The position numbers and the translations under genes were made by a program. From an uncultured Bacteroidales bacterium (GTDB lineage Bacteria > Bacteroidota > Bacteroidia > Bacteroidales > Tenuifilaceae), in contig CALBBQ010000008.1 in assembly GCA_937926785.1 (NCBI GenBank), positions 1-64,000 of the forward strand: a stretch of 64,000 nucleotides of DNA. The letters are read 5' to 3'. Positions within the stretch are counted from its first letter, which is position 1, and each line of letters starts with the position of its first letter. Positions 34,740 to 44,034 of the stretch are shown piece after piece. The notes under the pieces were generated by a model that saw only the letters and a program-made list of their open reading frames with translations, was not told the DNA's origin and made no database searches.

Positions 34740-37700
34740 CTAGTCGTGCAACCTATCTTTCTGACCAGTCCAAATCATGAATTTTTTCTGAAGGTTAACC
34801 GTTAATCGGTACATCACCGGGACAATGATAAGGGTAAGGAACGTTGAGAAGGTTAGCCCAAAGATAATTGTCCACGATATCGGGCCCCAGAAAATCACAT
34901 TATCACCCCCAAAGTAAAGGTCTGGTTTGAATTGGCTCAACGCACCGTAAAAGTCAAAGTTCATGCCTATAGCCATGGGTATCAAACCAAGTATGGTGGT
35001 TATGGCAGTCAGAAGAACAGGACGCAACCTGGTTTTACCGGCGGTAACCACGCATTCTGTTGCGTCTTTAACCGGAAGGAAAGCGCCTTCGGGAAGTCCT
35101 AGTTCAACCCGTCTCCGTTCTTTCAGTAAGCCAATGTAATCGATGAGTACAATGGCGTTGTTAACCACAATACCAGCAAGCGAAACCAGCCCAATGCCAG
35201 TCATCACCACCACAAAATCCATTTTAAATGTTGCTAACCCGCCAAAAACTCCAATGGTGCTGAACAGCACGCTGGTCATAATAATCAGTGGCCTGATGAG
35301 CGAGTTAAACTGGGTAACCAGAATTAGCAATATCAGAGCCAGAGCAATTAGCATGGCCCGTGTAAGGAACTCCATGGATTTTTGCTGTTCTTCCTGCTCA
35401 CCGGTAAATGAAACGTTGTAACCTTCGGGCATGTCGAAGTTAGATAGGATCATCTTTAGCTGGTTGTTGATATTTGTCGCATTAAAACCTTTAATCACGT
35501 TGGAGTAAATGGTGACAACACGTTTTTTATCCTTGCGCATCACTGAGCCGTAAGTGTTTGAGTACTCAAAGCTGGCAACAGCCGAAAGGGGGATTTGAAT
35601 CATTCGCCCTTCTTCCATAAAACCGATTTTCTGGTTCATTATGTCTGCCAGGCTGTACCGATACCTGTCGGCATAACGGAGCTGGATGGAATAGTCGTCT
35701 TCACCCTCTTTAAACTTCGAAATCTCTTTTCCGTATATGGCGGTTCTGATGGTTGATGCTATCTGCATAGTACTTAGCCCAAAACGGCGGGCTTTATCGC
35801 GGTCAATTTTTACAATCAGTTCTGGTTTTCCTAACTCGATATCAATATTAAGCCCTTCAATGCCGGCTATGTTGTATGTATTAATGTAGCTAATTATTGA
35901 ATCGGCCGTGGTGATAAGGGTTTCAAAATCTTGCCCGCTGACTTCAATATTTATTGCCTTTCCTGCAGGAGGGCCCATCTGATTCTGGGTTATTGATAGT
36001 TTAACTCCCGGGTACTTGTTGAGCAGTTCGTCATTCAGTTGTCTCATCACCTGGGAAGTGTTCACTCCTGCACGATCTTTAAAGTCAACAAAGGTAATGG
36101 TTGTTAAGCCCTTGTTGTATTGCGAACCGGTTAATGTCCACTTTTCGGGATCGCCCTTACCTACGGTAGTGAGCACCGATTTTACCGAATGCCTGCAGGG
36201 TGCAAGGATGCTATCGATATCCTGCTCAATGAGCATCATGATAGAATCGGTGGCGGTAAGGTCGCTACCTATGGGAAGTTCTGCAATGATGTTGATGTAG
36301 TTGGGGTCGCTCGAGGGGAAAAATTTAACCTCAGGGTTCCGGAATCCAAAGAAAATTATGGTGAAGATAAGGAGGAAGAAAGAACCAATGGTGATCCAAA
36401 GCGGACGCCGACCATACAAGCTGTAGGTAAGCGTTTTGGTGTAGACCTGTTCAAGCCAAACCAGAAAGTGGTATCGGAACCATCGCTCAACTTTATAGAA
36501 GAAAAAAGCATTCAGAAAAACAATTATTGCGAGAATGGTTAAAAGGTTAGCCACCAGATAGGCCCCGGCAATATAAAAGATCAGGGCGAAAATTGCTAGT
36601 ATAGCTGCGGTTCGGTTTGCTTTACGTTTGTCCGGTGTATTGTCGTGCATTTCATCGCCATGCTTGATGAATGTTGCAGTTATTACAGGAATTATCACAA
36701 GGGCAACTGCCAGCGATGAGGTTAGCACAATGATCAGCGTAACAGGCAGGTTTTTCATGAACTCACCGGTGATACCCTGCCAAAAGGCTAAGGGTAGGAA
36801 TGCCGCCAGCGTGGTGGCCGTTGATGCAATAACGGGTATTGCGATTTCCCCCACAGCAAGGCGTGCCGCATCAAATGGTTTATACCCGTTATCAACAAAC
36901 CTGTAGATATTTTCTACCACTACTATGGCATTGTCAACAAGCATACCAAGCGCCAGGATGAGCGAGAAGAGGACAATCATGTTGATTTTGTATCCTATCA
37001 GGTTAATGACTATAAACGATAGGAGCATGGATAGGGGAATGGATAAGCCTACGAATATGGCGTTGCGGGTACCCAAAAAGTAGAAAAGAACAAGCACTAC
37101 CAGGATTACTCCAAGTATCATGCTGTTTTCCAGGTTCGATAGCTGCTTGCGGATGATATCGCTTTGGTCGTTTGTTATGGTTACCTCCAGGTTTGCTGGT
37201 ATGGCTTTAGATTCCTGCGATTGCTTAAGGATAGCAAATATTTTATCGGTTGCGTTCAGCAGGTTCTCTCCGCTTTTTTTGACCACCTGAACCGAAACAA
37301 CTGGTTTCCCGTTCAATCGGGCTAGTGTTGTTGCCTCCTTATAGGAGTCCTTAACCTCGGCAACGTCGCGCAGATAAATGGTGCGGTCCTTCTCGCGCTT
37401 AACCGAGATTGCCTCAATCTCCTTGATGCTTTCAAACTCCCCTATAATACGAATTGAACGACGGGTTTTTCCAATACGGATATCGCCACCCGACATCGAA
37501 ACGTTCTCGAACCGGATGGCATTCTCTATATCGGTAAAACTTAGCCCCAGGGCTTCCAGCTTAACCATATCAACCTCAATCACTATTTCTCGATCTTCGA
37601 TGCCCTGTACGTTAACTTTGGAAACTTCCGGGATGGTTTCGATCTCATCCTCCAGGTGTTCAGCAAATCGCTTAAGTTCCTGAAGCGAGTAATCGCCGGA

Positions 37701-38159
37701 GAGGTTAATGTTGATGATGGGGAATTCCGAGAAGTCGATGTCGTTTACAATGGGGTCAGAGAGCAGATCGTTTGGCAGCTCGCTCTTTGCGCGGTCAACG
37801 GCATCCTTTGCCTCCTGCAACGCATCGCGAATGGATACATTGGTGTTAAACTCCACCAGAATCATCGATGCATCCTGCAACGATGACGATGACAGCTTCT
37901 TAAGTCCCTTTACGTTTTCCAGCTCTTTTTCTAGCGGGCGGGTGATCAGGTTCTCGATATCTACCGGCGGATTACCCGGGTAAATGGTTTGAACCATAAT
38001 GGTGGGGTAGTAAACCTCTGGGAAAAGCTCCTTGGGCAAACCCTTATAGGCTATTATACCGAAAAGTGCAACGATAAATGATAGCAGGAAAACGGTATTT
38101 CTGTTCTTCAGCGCCCACGATGTAGGTCCAAAGTTTCTGGTTATACTTGTTTTATCCAT
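34740..38159 (-). CDS. RND efflux pump inner-membrane transporter
   Basis: A 1139-residue proton-driven pump of the AcrB/MdtB/CusA superfamily. TM1 starts after SWALKNRNTVFLLSFIVALF; the first large periplasmic loop contains PEVYYPTIMVQTIYPG; the central TM4 proton-relay helix is LILALGMLVDNAIVVVENIY with the expected Asp; the second half repeats the plan with LVSLAGIVVNNAIVLIDYIG. The extra length over AcrB (~1050) is in an inserted pair of TM helices near residues 510-580, as in other Bacteroidota pumps. No CusA-type methionine track was checked, so drug versus metal remains open. Last gene of the TetR - TolC - adaptor - pump operon. Confidence 0.96.
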   Translation of the reverse strand: MDKTSITRNFGPTSWALKNRNTVFLLSFIVALFGIIAYKGLPKELFPEVYYPTIMVQTIYPGNPPVDIENLITRPLEKELENVKGLKKLSSSSLQDASMILVEFNTNVSIRDALQEAKDAVDRAKSELPNDLLSDPIVNDIDFSEFPIININLSGDYSLQELKRFAEHLEDEIETIPEVSKVNVQGIEDREIVIEVDMVKLEALGLSFTDIENAIRFENVSMSGGDIRIGKTRRSIRIIGEFESIKEIEAISVKREKDRTIYLRDVAEVKDSYKEATTLARLNGKPVVSVQVVKKSGENLLNATDKIFAILKQSQESKAIPANLEVTITNDQSDIIRKQLSNLENSMILGVILVVLVLFYFLGTRNAIFVGLSIPLSMLLSFIVINLIGYKINMIVLFSLILALGMLVDNAIVVVENIYRFVDNGYKPFDAARLAVGEIAIPVIASTATTLAAFLPLAFWQGITGEFMKNLPVTLIIVLTSSLAVALVIIPVITATFIKHGDEMHDNTPDKRKANRTAAILAIFALIFYIAGAYLVANLLTILAIIVFLNAFFFYKVERWFRYHFLVWLEQVYTKTLTYSLYGRRPLWITIGSFFLLIFTIIFFGFRNPEVKFFPSSDPNYINIIAELPIGSDLTATDSIMMLIEQDIDSILAPCRHSVKSVLTTVGKGDPEKWTLTGSQYNKGLTTITFVDFKDRAGVNTSQVMRQLNDELLNKYPGVKLSITQNQMGPPAGKAINIEVSGQDFETLITTADSIISYINTYNIAGIEGLNIDIELGKPELIVKIDRDKARRFGLSTMQIASTIRTAIYGKEISKFKEGEDDYSIQLRYADRYRYSLADIMNQKIGFMEEGRMIQIPLSAVASFEYSNTYGSVMRKDKKRVVTIYSNVIKGFNATNINNQLKMILSNFDMPEGYNVSFTGEQEEQQKSMEFLTRAMLIALALILLILVTQFNSLIRPLIIMTSVLFSTIGVFGGLATFKMDFVVVMTGIGLVSLAGIVVNNAIVLIDYIGLLKERRRVELGLPEGAFLPVKDATECVVTAGKTRLRPVLLTAITTILGLIPMAIGMNFDFYGALSQFKPDLYFGGDNVIFWGPISWTIIFGLTFSTFLTLIIVPVMYRLTVNLQKKFMIWTGQKDRLHD

Positions 38160-38190
38160 GTCAAAGCAGATGAAAGGTTAAGGTTGATTT

Positions 38191-39327
38191 CTACTTGCTT
38201 GTCAACTGTACCGGAACGCCATTGCTAACCATGTTGTAGCCCGACACAATGACCCTGTCGCCAGCGGAAAGTCCTTTGGTTATCACCGTTCGGTCGTTGT
38301 ACGCAACTCCTGTTTCTACGTAAACCTTGGTGGCAACATACTTCGAATCGGTTTTTTCAACTTTAAACAGAAAGGTACCTTTGGTGTCGCGTTTAAGAAT
38401 AATGCTAGGAACACTTAATGCCTCCGGATTGTAGTAGTCGTTGATGAATAGCATGGCAATCTGGTTGGGTTTAATGGCCCCTTTGGGGTTGGTTGAGTGA
38501 ATCTCTACCTTTACCGTTCTGGTTTTTGGGTCAACCATGTTACCAATTCTGAATACAGGGGCTTCAATCGATAGTTCGGGGAAGGTGGGGAATTCAATTC
38601 GAACTTTATCACCAACATGAACCTTGTTTAAAATGCTTTCCGAGATATCGGCATCAATTTTCAATTTTTCGGTATTCAGCATGTATGCCACAGCCCTTCC
38701 CGGCGAGGCCAATTCCCCTTCCTTAATGTAGATGTCATCAACAATTCCGTCGAATGGGGCTTTAATTAGCGACATGTCGAGCTGGGCGTTTAGTGTTCTT
38801 AGCTTCTGCTCCAGGCTCTCCTTCTGATTTTTTGCTTGCAGATACTGTAGCTCTGAGCCAATGTTCTGCTCCCAAAGATTTTTTTGTTTTTCGTAAACGC
38901 TGGTTGCCAGTTCAAGAGCAATTTTTACTTCAGCAATACTACTCTCTATGATGCTGGTGTTAAGCGATATTAACAGGTCGCCTTTACGAACTCTTTGTCC
39001 TTTTGAAACATGTATTCGTTTCACCTGTCCGTTGGTTTCGGGGCTGATTGAGGCCTCATTCTCCAGCTCAACCTTACCGCTGGCGGTAAAGTAGTGGTAG
39101 AACGGAGATGGGGTTAGTGTCTCGGCAACCACTTTTACGTAACCGTTTCCGTTGGAAAGGGTGTCCATTCTGGCTATGCGGCTTTCCAGGTCTTTAATTT
39201 GATGGTTAAGCTTGATAGATTGCTCTTTGAGCTTGGCAAGTTTTGCCTTGAGCGCCTCGGGCGATTCCTGTGTATTGCACCCGTAAAGGGTTGTGAAAGC
39301 TATCAGCGTGTAAATTATCCTTTTCAT
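38191..39327 (-). CDS. RND efflux periplasmic adaptor lipoprotein
   Basis: 378 residues. A lipoprotein signal ends in TTLYGC (Cys17). A short coiled coil (KLAKLKEQSIKLNHQIKDLE) comes before the barrel-sandwich domain (SISPETNGQVKRIHVSKGQR), an alpha hairpin (about 125-175), then the return half (LIKAPFDGIVDDIYIKEGEL), the beta barrel and the membrane-proximal domain. It joins the pump to the TolC protein. It sits 31 bases upstream of the pump gene and 27 bases downstream of the tolC-like gene. Confidence 0.95.
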   Translation of the reverse strand: MKRIIYTLIAFTTLYGCNTQESPEALKAKLAKLKEQSIKLNHQIKDLESRIARMDTLSNGNGYVKVVAETLTPSPFYHYFTASGKVELENEASISPETNGQVKRIHVSKGQRVRKGDLLISLNTSIIESSIAEVKIALELATSVYEKQKNLWEQNIGSELQYLQAKNQKESLEQKLRTLNAQLDMSLIKAPFDGIVDDIYIKEGELASPGRAVAYMLNTEKLKIDADISESILNKVHVGDKVRIEFPTFPELSIEAPVFRIGNMVDPKTRTVKVEIHSTNPKGAIKPNQIAMLFINDYYNPEALSVPSIILKRDTKGTFLFKVEKTDSKYVATKVYVETGVAYNDRTVITKGLSAGDRVIVSGYNMVSNGVPVQLTSK

Positions 39328-39354
39328 GGTATGAAGTTTGTTTGTTATTTCCAG

Positions 39355-40671
39355 TTAGATGTTTCCTGTTACCTTATCTAGTCGAACCTTAGCGTTTATG
39401 AGTTCGACAATGGCTGCCAGGTAGTTGCCTACAGCTTGCAGGTATTTGTCGTTTGCCTGAATCACATCGAGCTGCGAGGCTGTTCCGTTTTTGTACTTAA
39501 CTCGGTACTCCTCAAGTACTTGTGCTGCTAATTCTTTGTTTTTACTTTGGGCTTCGTATTTTGCCCATGCAACGCTCAGGTTGGCTTTTGCATCGGCGTA
39601 ATCCATTTCAATGCTTTGGCGGGTCTGGTTGTAAGTGTTAACCGACTTAGACAGCTCCAGTTTGGCCTGTTGCACCTTGGAAATTCGCATCCCACTGGAA
39701 AAAATCGGAAGGGTAAGCTTAGCACCAAGCAATGCCGTTGGGGTAAAGTTGATTTGCGGTTCCTTGTGAAGTCGTTGAAAGCTAACAAAAGCCGAAATGC
39801 TTGGCAAAAAGTACGATTGATTTAGGCGGAGTTGAAGTTTGCTTATAGCTACCTGGTTGTCAAGTATTTTAAGGTTGATATTGTTGCTTGGGTCAAATGG
39901 TTGGGCAGTAGCGTAGGGGTTAAAGTTACCGATCATGGTTCGTAGGTTATCCGTTAGCTCAACCGTAATGCTATCGGGTAGGCCAAGCTGAAGTTTTAAA
40001 AGTTTGTATGCAGTGTTCAGCTGCTTACGCGTTTCAGCTGCTGAGTTTTCAACCAGCGAGAGCGATACCTTAACCTGATCAACTGCAGTTCTGTCGGCAA
40101 AACCGCTTTTTTGTAGCTGTTCGGTATCGTTGGCAATACGCTTGAGGTTTGCCACGCTGGAATCGATTATTGAAGTTGTTTCTTGTAGAAGCAGAACGGT
40201 AAGGTAACCTGCGGTTACATTTGCTTTCAGCTCCTGATCGGTTTTGGCAAGGGCATGTTCCGACATGGCCTTGTAGGCTCTCGACGCCTGCAACCCCACG
40301 ATGTACGGGCCGTTAAAAACCAGTTGCGAAACGGTGATGCTATAAGTTGCATTAGCCTTTTCGCCCACCTTAATCTCAACGGGTTGTCCGTTTTGGCCAG
40401 GGAAAGTTAGCTTGGGCAGGTCATTCAGAATGTACTGAAAATCTACCCCTGCGCTTACCTGTGGTAACCCCTGCGCGGTTGTTTCCCATACCTTTTTCTT
40501 TGCAATTTCTACATCGAGCGCTGCATTTTTGCGCTGCAGGTTGTTTGAAACTGCATATTCCTGAGCTTGTGTTAAGCTAAAGGAATATTTACCTTGCTGC
40601 CCCTGCGCGTTAATACTAAGTGAAAGGCAGAAAGCAAAGAATGCATGTAAGACAATGTTTTTCTGTTTCAT
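39355..40671 (-). CDS. TolC-family outer membrane efflux protein
   Basis: 438 residues with a signal peptide cleaved near SINAQG. Two OEP repeats of long amphipathic helices: SLTQAQEYAVSNNLQRKNA at the start, and the second with LRLNQSYFLPSISAFVSFQR and the closing helix TASQLDVIQANDKYLQAVGN. It forms the outer-membrane exit channel of the pump. Its start overlaps the stop of the regulator gene by four bases. Confidence 0.95.
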   Translation of the reverse strand: MKQKNIVLHAFFAFCLSLSINAQGQQGKYSFSLTQAQEYAVSNNLQRKNAALDVEIAKKKVWETTAQGLPQVSAGVDFQYILNDLPKLTFPGQNGQPVEIKVGEKANATYSITVSQLVFNGPYIVGLQASRAYKAMSEHALAKTDQELKANVTAGYLTVLLLQETTSIIDSSVANLKRIANDTEQLQKSGFADRTAVDQVKVSLSLVENSAAETRKQLNTAYKLLKLQLGLPDSITVELTDNLRTMIGNFNPYATAQPFDPSNNINLKILDNQVAISKLQLRLNQSYFLPSISAFVSFQRLHKEPQINFTPTALLGAKLTLPIFSSGMRISKVQQAKLELSKSVNTYNQTRQSIEMDYADAKANLSVAWAKYEAQSKNKELAAQVLEEYRVKYKNGTASQLDVIQANDKYLQAVGNYLAAIVELINAKVRLDKVTGNI

Positions 40672-41309
40672 TTTGCTTGTATAAAGTTTAAGTCGTTAAT
40701 ATCAAAGTTTTTAAGCTCGTTCTCCAGGAACTCTATGCCTTTTTGGTTGGCTATTCCTCGGATGTGATATATGAATATCTCATAGAAAAATTTATCGGAG
40801 GTAAACTCCTCAATGCTGAAAATATCGTTATCAATCAGGCTTTCAATTCGGGAAATCTGAATTCGGGCAATGATGTTTGGGTTCAAATCCAATCGGTATA
40901 GGCCTTCACGTTGCCCTTTCTCAATGTTAGCCATAACGCTTTCGTACATCTTGTCGCGACGGGCCTTCGTGAACTTTTCGTAATGTTGAGGGTAGTATTT
41001 TCTTAAATCGTAAAGGGTGGCCAGGTTTAGCCCTTTCATTTTCTGGTTTAAGATTTTACTAACAATTAATAGTTCCTCAATGGCATTCAAGTTTTGCTTC
41101 TGTTTGCATTCCATGCCATTATTTAGCATCTCTATCTCGAAGTCGATGACCTTGTCAACCAGGTCGTCCTTATCGGTAACATACTTGTAGAGGGTTTTTT
41201 TGGATATACCCAGGTGTCTGGCCACATCATCCATAGTAACACTCTTGATACCATACCTGGTATACAGCTCGTGCACCCGGTTAACTATACATGCTAGTTC
41301 TTCGTTCAT
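40668..41309 (-). CDS. TetR/AcrR-family regulator of the efflux operon
   Basis: 213 residues from MNEELACIV. The N-terminal HTH reads YGIKSVTMDDVARHLGISKK, followed by TLYKYVTDKDDLV, which is the TetR signature. The C-terminal ligand domain is helical and not recognisable by substrate. As first gene of the operon, directly before tolC, it probably controls its own operon. The frame is open to 41375, but the -7 element at 41340-41347 would then be inside the gene; the extra residues look like noise. Confidence 0.92.
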   Translation of the reverse strand: MNEELACIVNRVHELYTRYGIKSVTMDDVARHLGISKKTLYKYVTDKDDLVDKVIDFEIEMLNNGMECKQKQNLNAIEELLIVSKILNQKMKGLNLATLYDLRKYYPQHYEKFTKARRDKMYESVMANIEKGQREGLYRLDLNPNIIARIQISRIESLIDNDIFSIEEFTSDKFFYEIFIYHIRGIANQKGIEFLENELKNFDINDLNFIQAK

Positions 41310-41339
41310 CGTGTAATTTTGCAATGGAAACTCAGGATA

Positions 41340-41347
41340 CAAAAATA
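41340..41347 (-). promoter_or_regulatory. -7 promoter element of the efflux operon
   Basis: Minus-strand TATTTTTG, 30 bases before the ATG at 41309. No clean inverted repeat that could be the TetR operator was identified. Confidence 0.5.
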
Positions 41348-41431
41348 ACAAAAAAAGTTTCCTTAGGTTTTTCAATGACTGTTAAAATGGGTTAAGAGAT
41401 ATTAGGTTAAAGCGGTTAACAGCTATTTATT

Positions 41432-41465
41432 AAAAAAGGGGTTCCCTGCATGATGCATGAACCCC
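41432..41465 (-). terminator. Terminator of the HAMP-GAF sensor gene
   Basis: Stem GGGGTT (41438-41443) / AACCCC (41459-41464), followed by a run of T on the minus strand (A run 41432-41437). The loop contains TGCATGATGCA, itself near-palindromic. Confidence 0.7.
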
Positions 41466-41497
41466 GAAGGCGATGATTTAAATCAATTCAGGAAAAG

Positions 41498-43405
41498 TTA
41501 ATTCCTTAAATCGCGAATCAACATCTCGTTTTCGTAATCTTTCAATATTTGTTTGAGCTCCTTGATTTCCCTGGATAACTCTTGCTCGCGTCGTTCCATA
41601 TCCTCCCTTATGGTTTTGAGTTCCTCCATGTTCTGCTTCAGCTCTTCTTCGCTGGAAAGCAGTTCCATGTTTTTCTGCTTCATCTCAGCAATAATCCGTT
41701 CGTTAAATGCAATCATCTCGTTGAACCTGATTGCCGATGCAAGGCTGATACAAGCCTTTTTCACGAACTCAATTTGGATGGGAGTAAAAACCAGGTAGCT
41801 GGCTATCTCAATACAACCAAGAATCTCTTTCATGTCGGTTACCAGCGGTGCAAGCAGCAGGCACGATGGATTGGAATGGCCAAGACCAGTGGTGATATGG
41901 GTATAATCCTTTGGTATATCTGTTACAAAGATGATATCCTTTTCGTAAATGCATGCCCCGGGAAGCCCTTCGTGAATATCGAGAGTGCGGTTTAGGTACT
42001 TGCGCCTGTCAAGTGCATAGCTGGCCACTAGCTCAATATGCTCGCCACCCTTGGCATCGTCGGATTTTTTTATGTAAACACCCCCTTGTAGCGCTTGCGT
42101 TTGTTTTACGGTGAACCTGATGAACTGAAAGCAGAGTTCATTAATATTTTCGTACTTAACCCTGAGTATCTCACCCATGGTGGCCAGGTTCTCGTTAAGC
42201 CAGTTCCGCTGCTCATTTTCGTGCAGGTTGCGTTCGCGTTCCTCGGCAACCTTCATGAGTCTTTGGCGCATTTCCAGCAGCTTTGAACCAACTTCGCCGG
42301 AGTTGCCAAACACATTCACCTCGCTGTAAAAATTACCGTTTCCAACCTCTTCGGCAAACTTTCGGGTGTTTTGAAGTGCAACGGAAAGCTCATTAATGGA
42401 TTGTTCAATGCCGCTAAACTCATCTTTCCCAATTATTTTGATTATTCCAGGAATCTCCCCTTTCCCCATTTTCTTTAGAGTGTGTTGAATTGATTTCAGG
42501 GTTTTGGTGATGTGCTTGCCAATCTTTGCAAGGATAAGAAGTAAGAGGGTTGAGGTCATCAGAATCAGTGCCAGCATGGTAACATAGATCCGGTGGCTGT
42601 TGGTTTTAAGCTTTTGTGTGAGTTCTACTCGTAACGCGTTAATCTTTCTGTCAAGTCCCAGCGATAGCTCTTTCAGCTTTGCCTGGGCTCCTTTATTCTC
42701 ATTGAGGCCTATTTGTCTGTCTATCTCGGTATAGGCGTGGAATAGTTTACTGTAATCGTTGAGCAGTTTGTCGGTTTCTGCCCCCCTTGAGCTATACCTC
42801 TCTTCTACATAGGCTTGGGCAGCAGCATGTTCCTTTTCAAATTTCACAATGTAAGATGAGTCGCGTCGAATAATGTAATCCTTTTCGTGTCTTCTGAGCA
42901 TGAGCATATGGCTCATTAATCGGTAATCTCTTAGTTGGTTCACATTTTCCTCAACCTGGTGAATTTTTGACCTCAGCTCCCCTTCCAGCCCAAAGTCCCT
43001 GAAACCACGCTGAATCACAAGCTCTTTCAAATCGCGGAATTGCCGGTCGTATTTTGAAATCAGTGTGTTAATGTTAATGGTTTGGTTGTTTCCAAATCGG
43101 TTCTCCAGTTCTTTCAGTTCCTTGTAGATCATTCTAACCAGGCTGTCGTGCTGTGTGGTGGCTCTGGAGTAACCGTATCGGTATAGCTCACTACTCTGCA
43201 AGTCGCGAAAAAGAAAATCATCGCGGGTTTTTTGAAGGCTGATGTTGTTTTGATGGAGATGCTCCAGGTTTAGTAATGCCTCCCTGTCGTGCTGGGCGTT
43301 TTGCTGTTGAATGAAGAATATCGAAGTGAATACGATTAACGACAATACCACTAAAAAGGCTGTAAATTTTAAAAGCCTTCGAATTGAGAATCTACGGAGG
43401 TTCAT
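41498..43405 (-). CDS. Two-TM sensor protein with HAMP and GAF domains, no output domain
   Basis: A 635-residue inner-membrane protein. TM1 at about 13-33, a helical periplasmic sensor region to about 270, TM2 at about 272-292 (MTSTLLLLILAKIG), HAMP at about 295-350 (a pattern with KSIQHTLKKMGKGEIPG), a linker, a GAF domain at about 400-570 (FVTDIPKDYTHITTG, ASYLVFTPIQIEFVKKA) and a C-terminal Glu/Lys-rich coiled coil to the end. No histidine kinase, GGDEF, phosphatase or MCP signalling domain follows, so the signal must be passed through the coiled coil to a partner. Both ligand and partner are unknown. Its nearest neighbours do not include a kinase. Confidence 0.8.
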   Translation of the reverse strand: MNLRRFSIRRLLKFTAFLVVLSLIVFTSIFFIQQQNAQHDREALLNLEHLHQNNISLQKTRDDFLFRDLQSSELYRYGYSRATTQHDSLVRMIYKELKELENRFGNNQTININTLISKYDRQFRDLKELVIQRGFRDFGLEGELRSKIHQVEENVNQLRDYRLMSHMLMLRRHEKDYIIRRDSSYIVKFEKEHAAAQAYVEERYSSRGAETDKLLNDYSKLFHAYTEIDRQIGLNENKGAQAKLKELSLGLDRKINALRVELTQKLKTNSHRIYVTMLALILMTSTLLLLILAKIGKHITKTLKSIQHTLKKMGKGEIPGIIKIIGKDEFSGIEQSINELSVALQNTRKFAEEVGNGNFYSEVNVFGNSGEVGSKLLEMRQRLMKVAEERERNLHENEQRNWLNENLATMGEILRVKYENINELCFQFIRFTVKQTQALQGGVYIKKSDDAKGGEHIELVASYALDRRKYLNRTLDIHEGLPGACIYEKDIIFVTDIPKDYTHITTGLGHSNPSCLLLAPLVTDMKEILGCIEIASYLVFTPIQIEFVKKACISLASAIRFNEMIAFNERIIAEMKQKNMELLSSEEELKQNMEELKTIREDMERREQELSREIKELKQILKDYENEMLIRDLRN

Positions 43406-43423
43406 ACATCAATTTGTTTTCAG

Positions 43424-43431
43424 CAAAGTTA
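43424..43431 (-). promoter_or_regulatory. -7 promoter element of the HAMP-GAF sensor gene
   Basis: Minus-strand TAACTTTG, 18 bases before the ATG. It lies within a small palindrome GCAAAGTTACTTTGC (43423-43437), which could also be an operator. Confidence 0.5.
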
Positions 43432-43567
43432 CTTTGCTGTTCAGGTGGCATGGTTAACTCAGAATTACCTTTTTGTAAAACCTCTATGACTATTTTCTTT
43501 GAAATTTTCGAATAGGGTGTTTTTAGCTTGCATTGTATGTCTATATAGAAACTAATATCTGATTCCC

Positions 43568-43981
43568 ATGAAAAAGTGTGCATCAATAGTTGCTTTTGCG
43601 TTAATGGCATTGATGACTGTTTCTGGTTCAGCATTTGCTCAAAGGCCTCAAAGAACAAAGCCTGTGACTAAAGCTGTTGTGTTTAAACACAAAAAAAACC
43701 ATTCAAAAAGGGTGGTGGTTTACCATCCTTACTGGGCGCCCAGAATGGCATTCTATCGTAGGTGGGTGTATTTCCCCAGGCTCAACATCTACTGGGACAA
43801 TCTGCGCGGTTTATATGTTTACCGTAATGGTACTGTTTGGGTTACTTCCGTTAGTATTCCTGCTGTTATTGTCAACGTTGATCTTTCTAAAGAGAAGCAT
43901 TTTGAGCTGCCAAAGGAGAACGATGCCGTTGATGAGGTTTACCAAAGCAACCAGCAACATTCAAAACTGACGGATGATTAA
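43568..43981 (+). CDS. Small secreted basic protein of unknown function
   Basis: 137 residues. Signal peptide MKKCASIVAFALMALMTVSG with a probable cut after AFAQ. The mature part begins very basic (RPQRTKPVTKAVVFKHKKNH) and then has an aromatic-rich middle (YHPYWAPRMAFYRRWVYFP, YWDNLRGLYVYR) that suggests beta strands, and an acidic end. I do not recognise a family. It stands alone, with no promoter of the TAnnTTTG kind seen. Periplasmic or surface location is inferred from the signal only. Confidence 0.7.
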   Translation: MKKCASIVAFALMALMTVSGSAFAQRPQRTKPVTKAVVFKHKKNHSKRVVVYHPYWAPRMAFYRRWVYFPRLNIYWDNLRGLYVYRNGTVWVTSVSIPAVIVNVDLSKEKHFELPKENDAVDEVYQSNQQHSKLTDD

Positions 43982-44034
43982 GATTGAGAAGGCTGTTTTA
44001 AACAATTTTTTTGAATTCAGAATAGCAGTTTTAA

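Noticed and set aside
34740..38159. Heavy-metal specificity of the RND pump
   Set aside because: No metal-binding Met or His cluster was established, so the substrate is left open.
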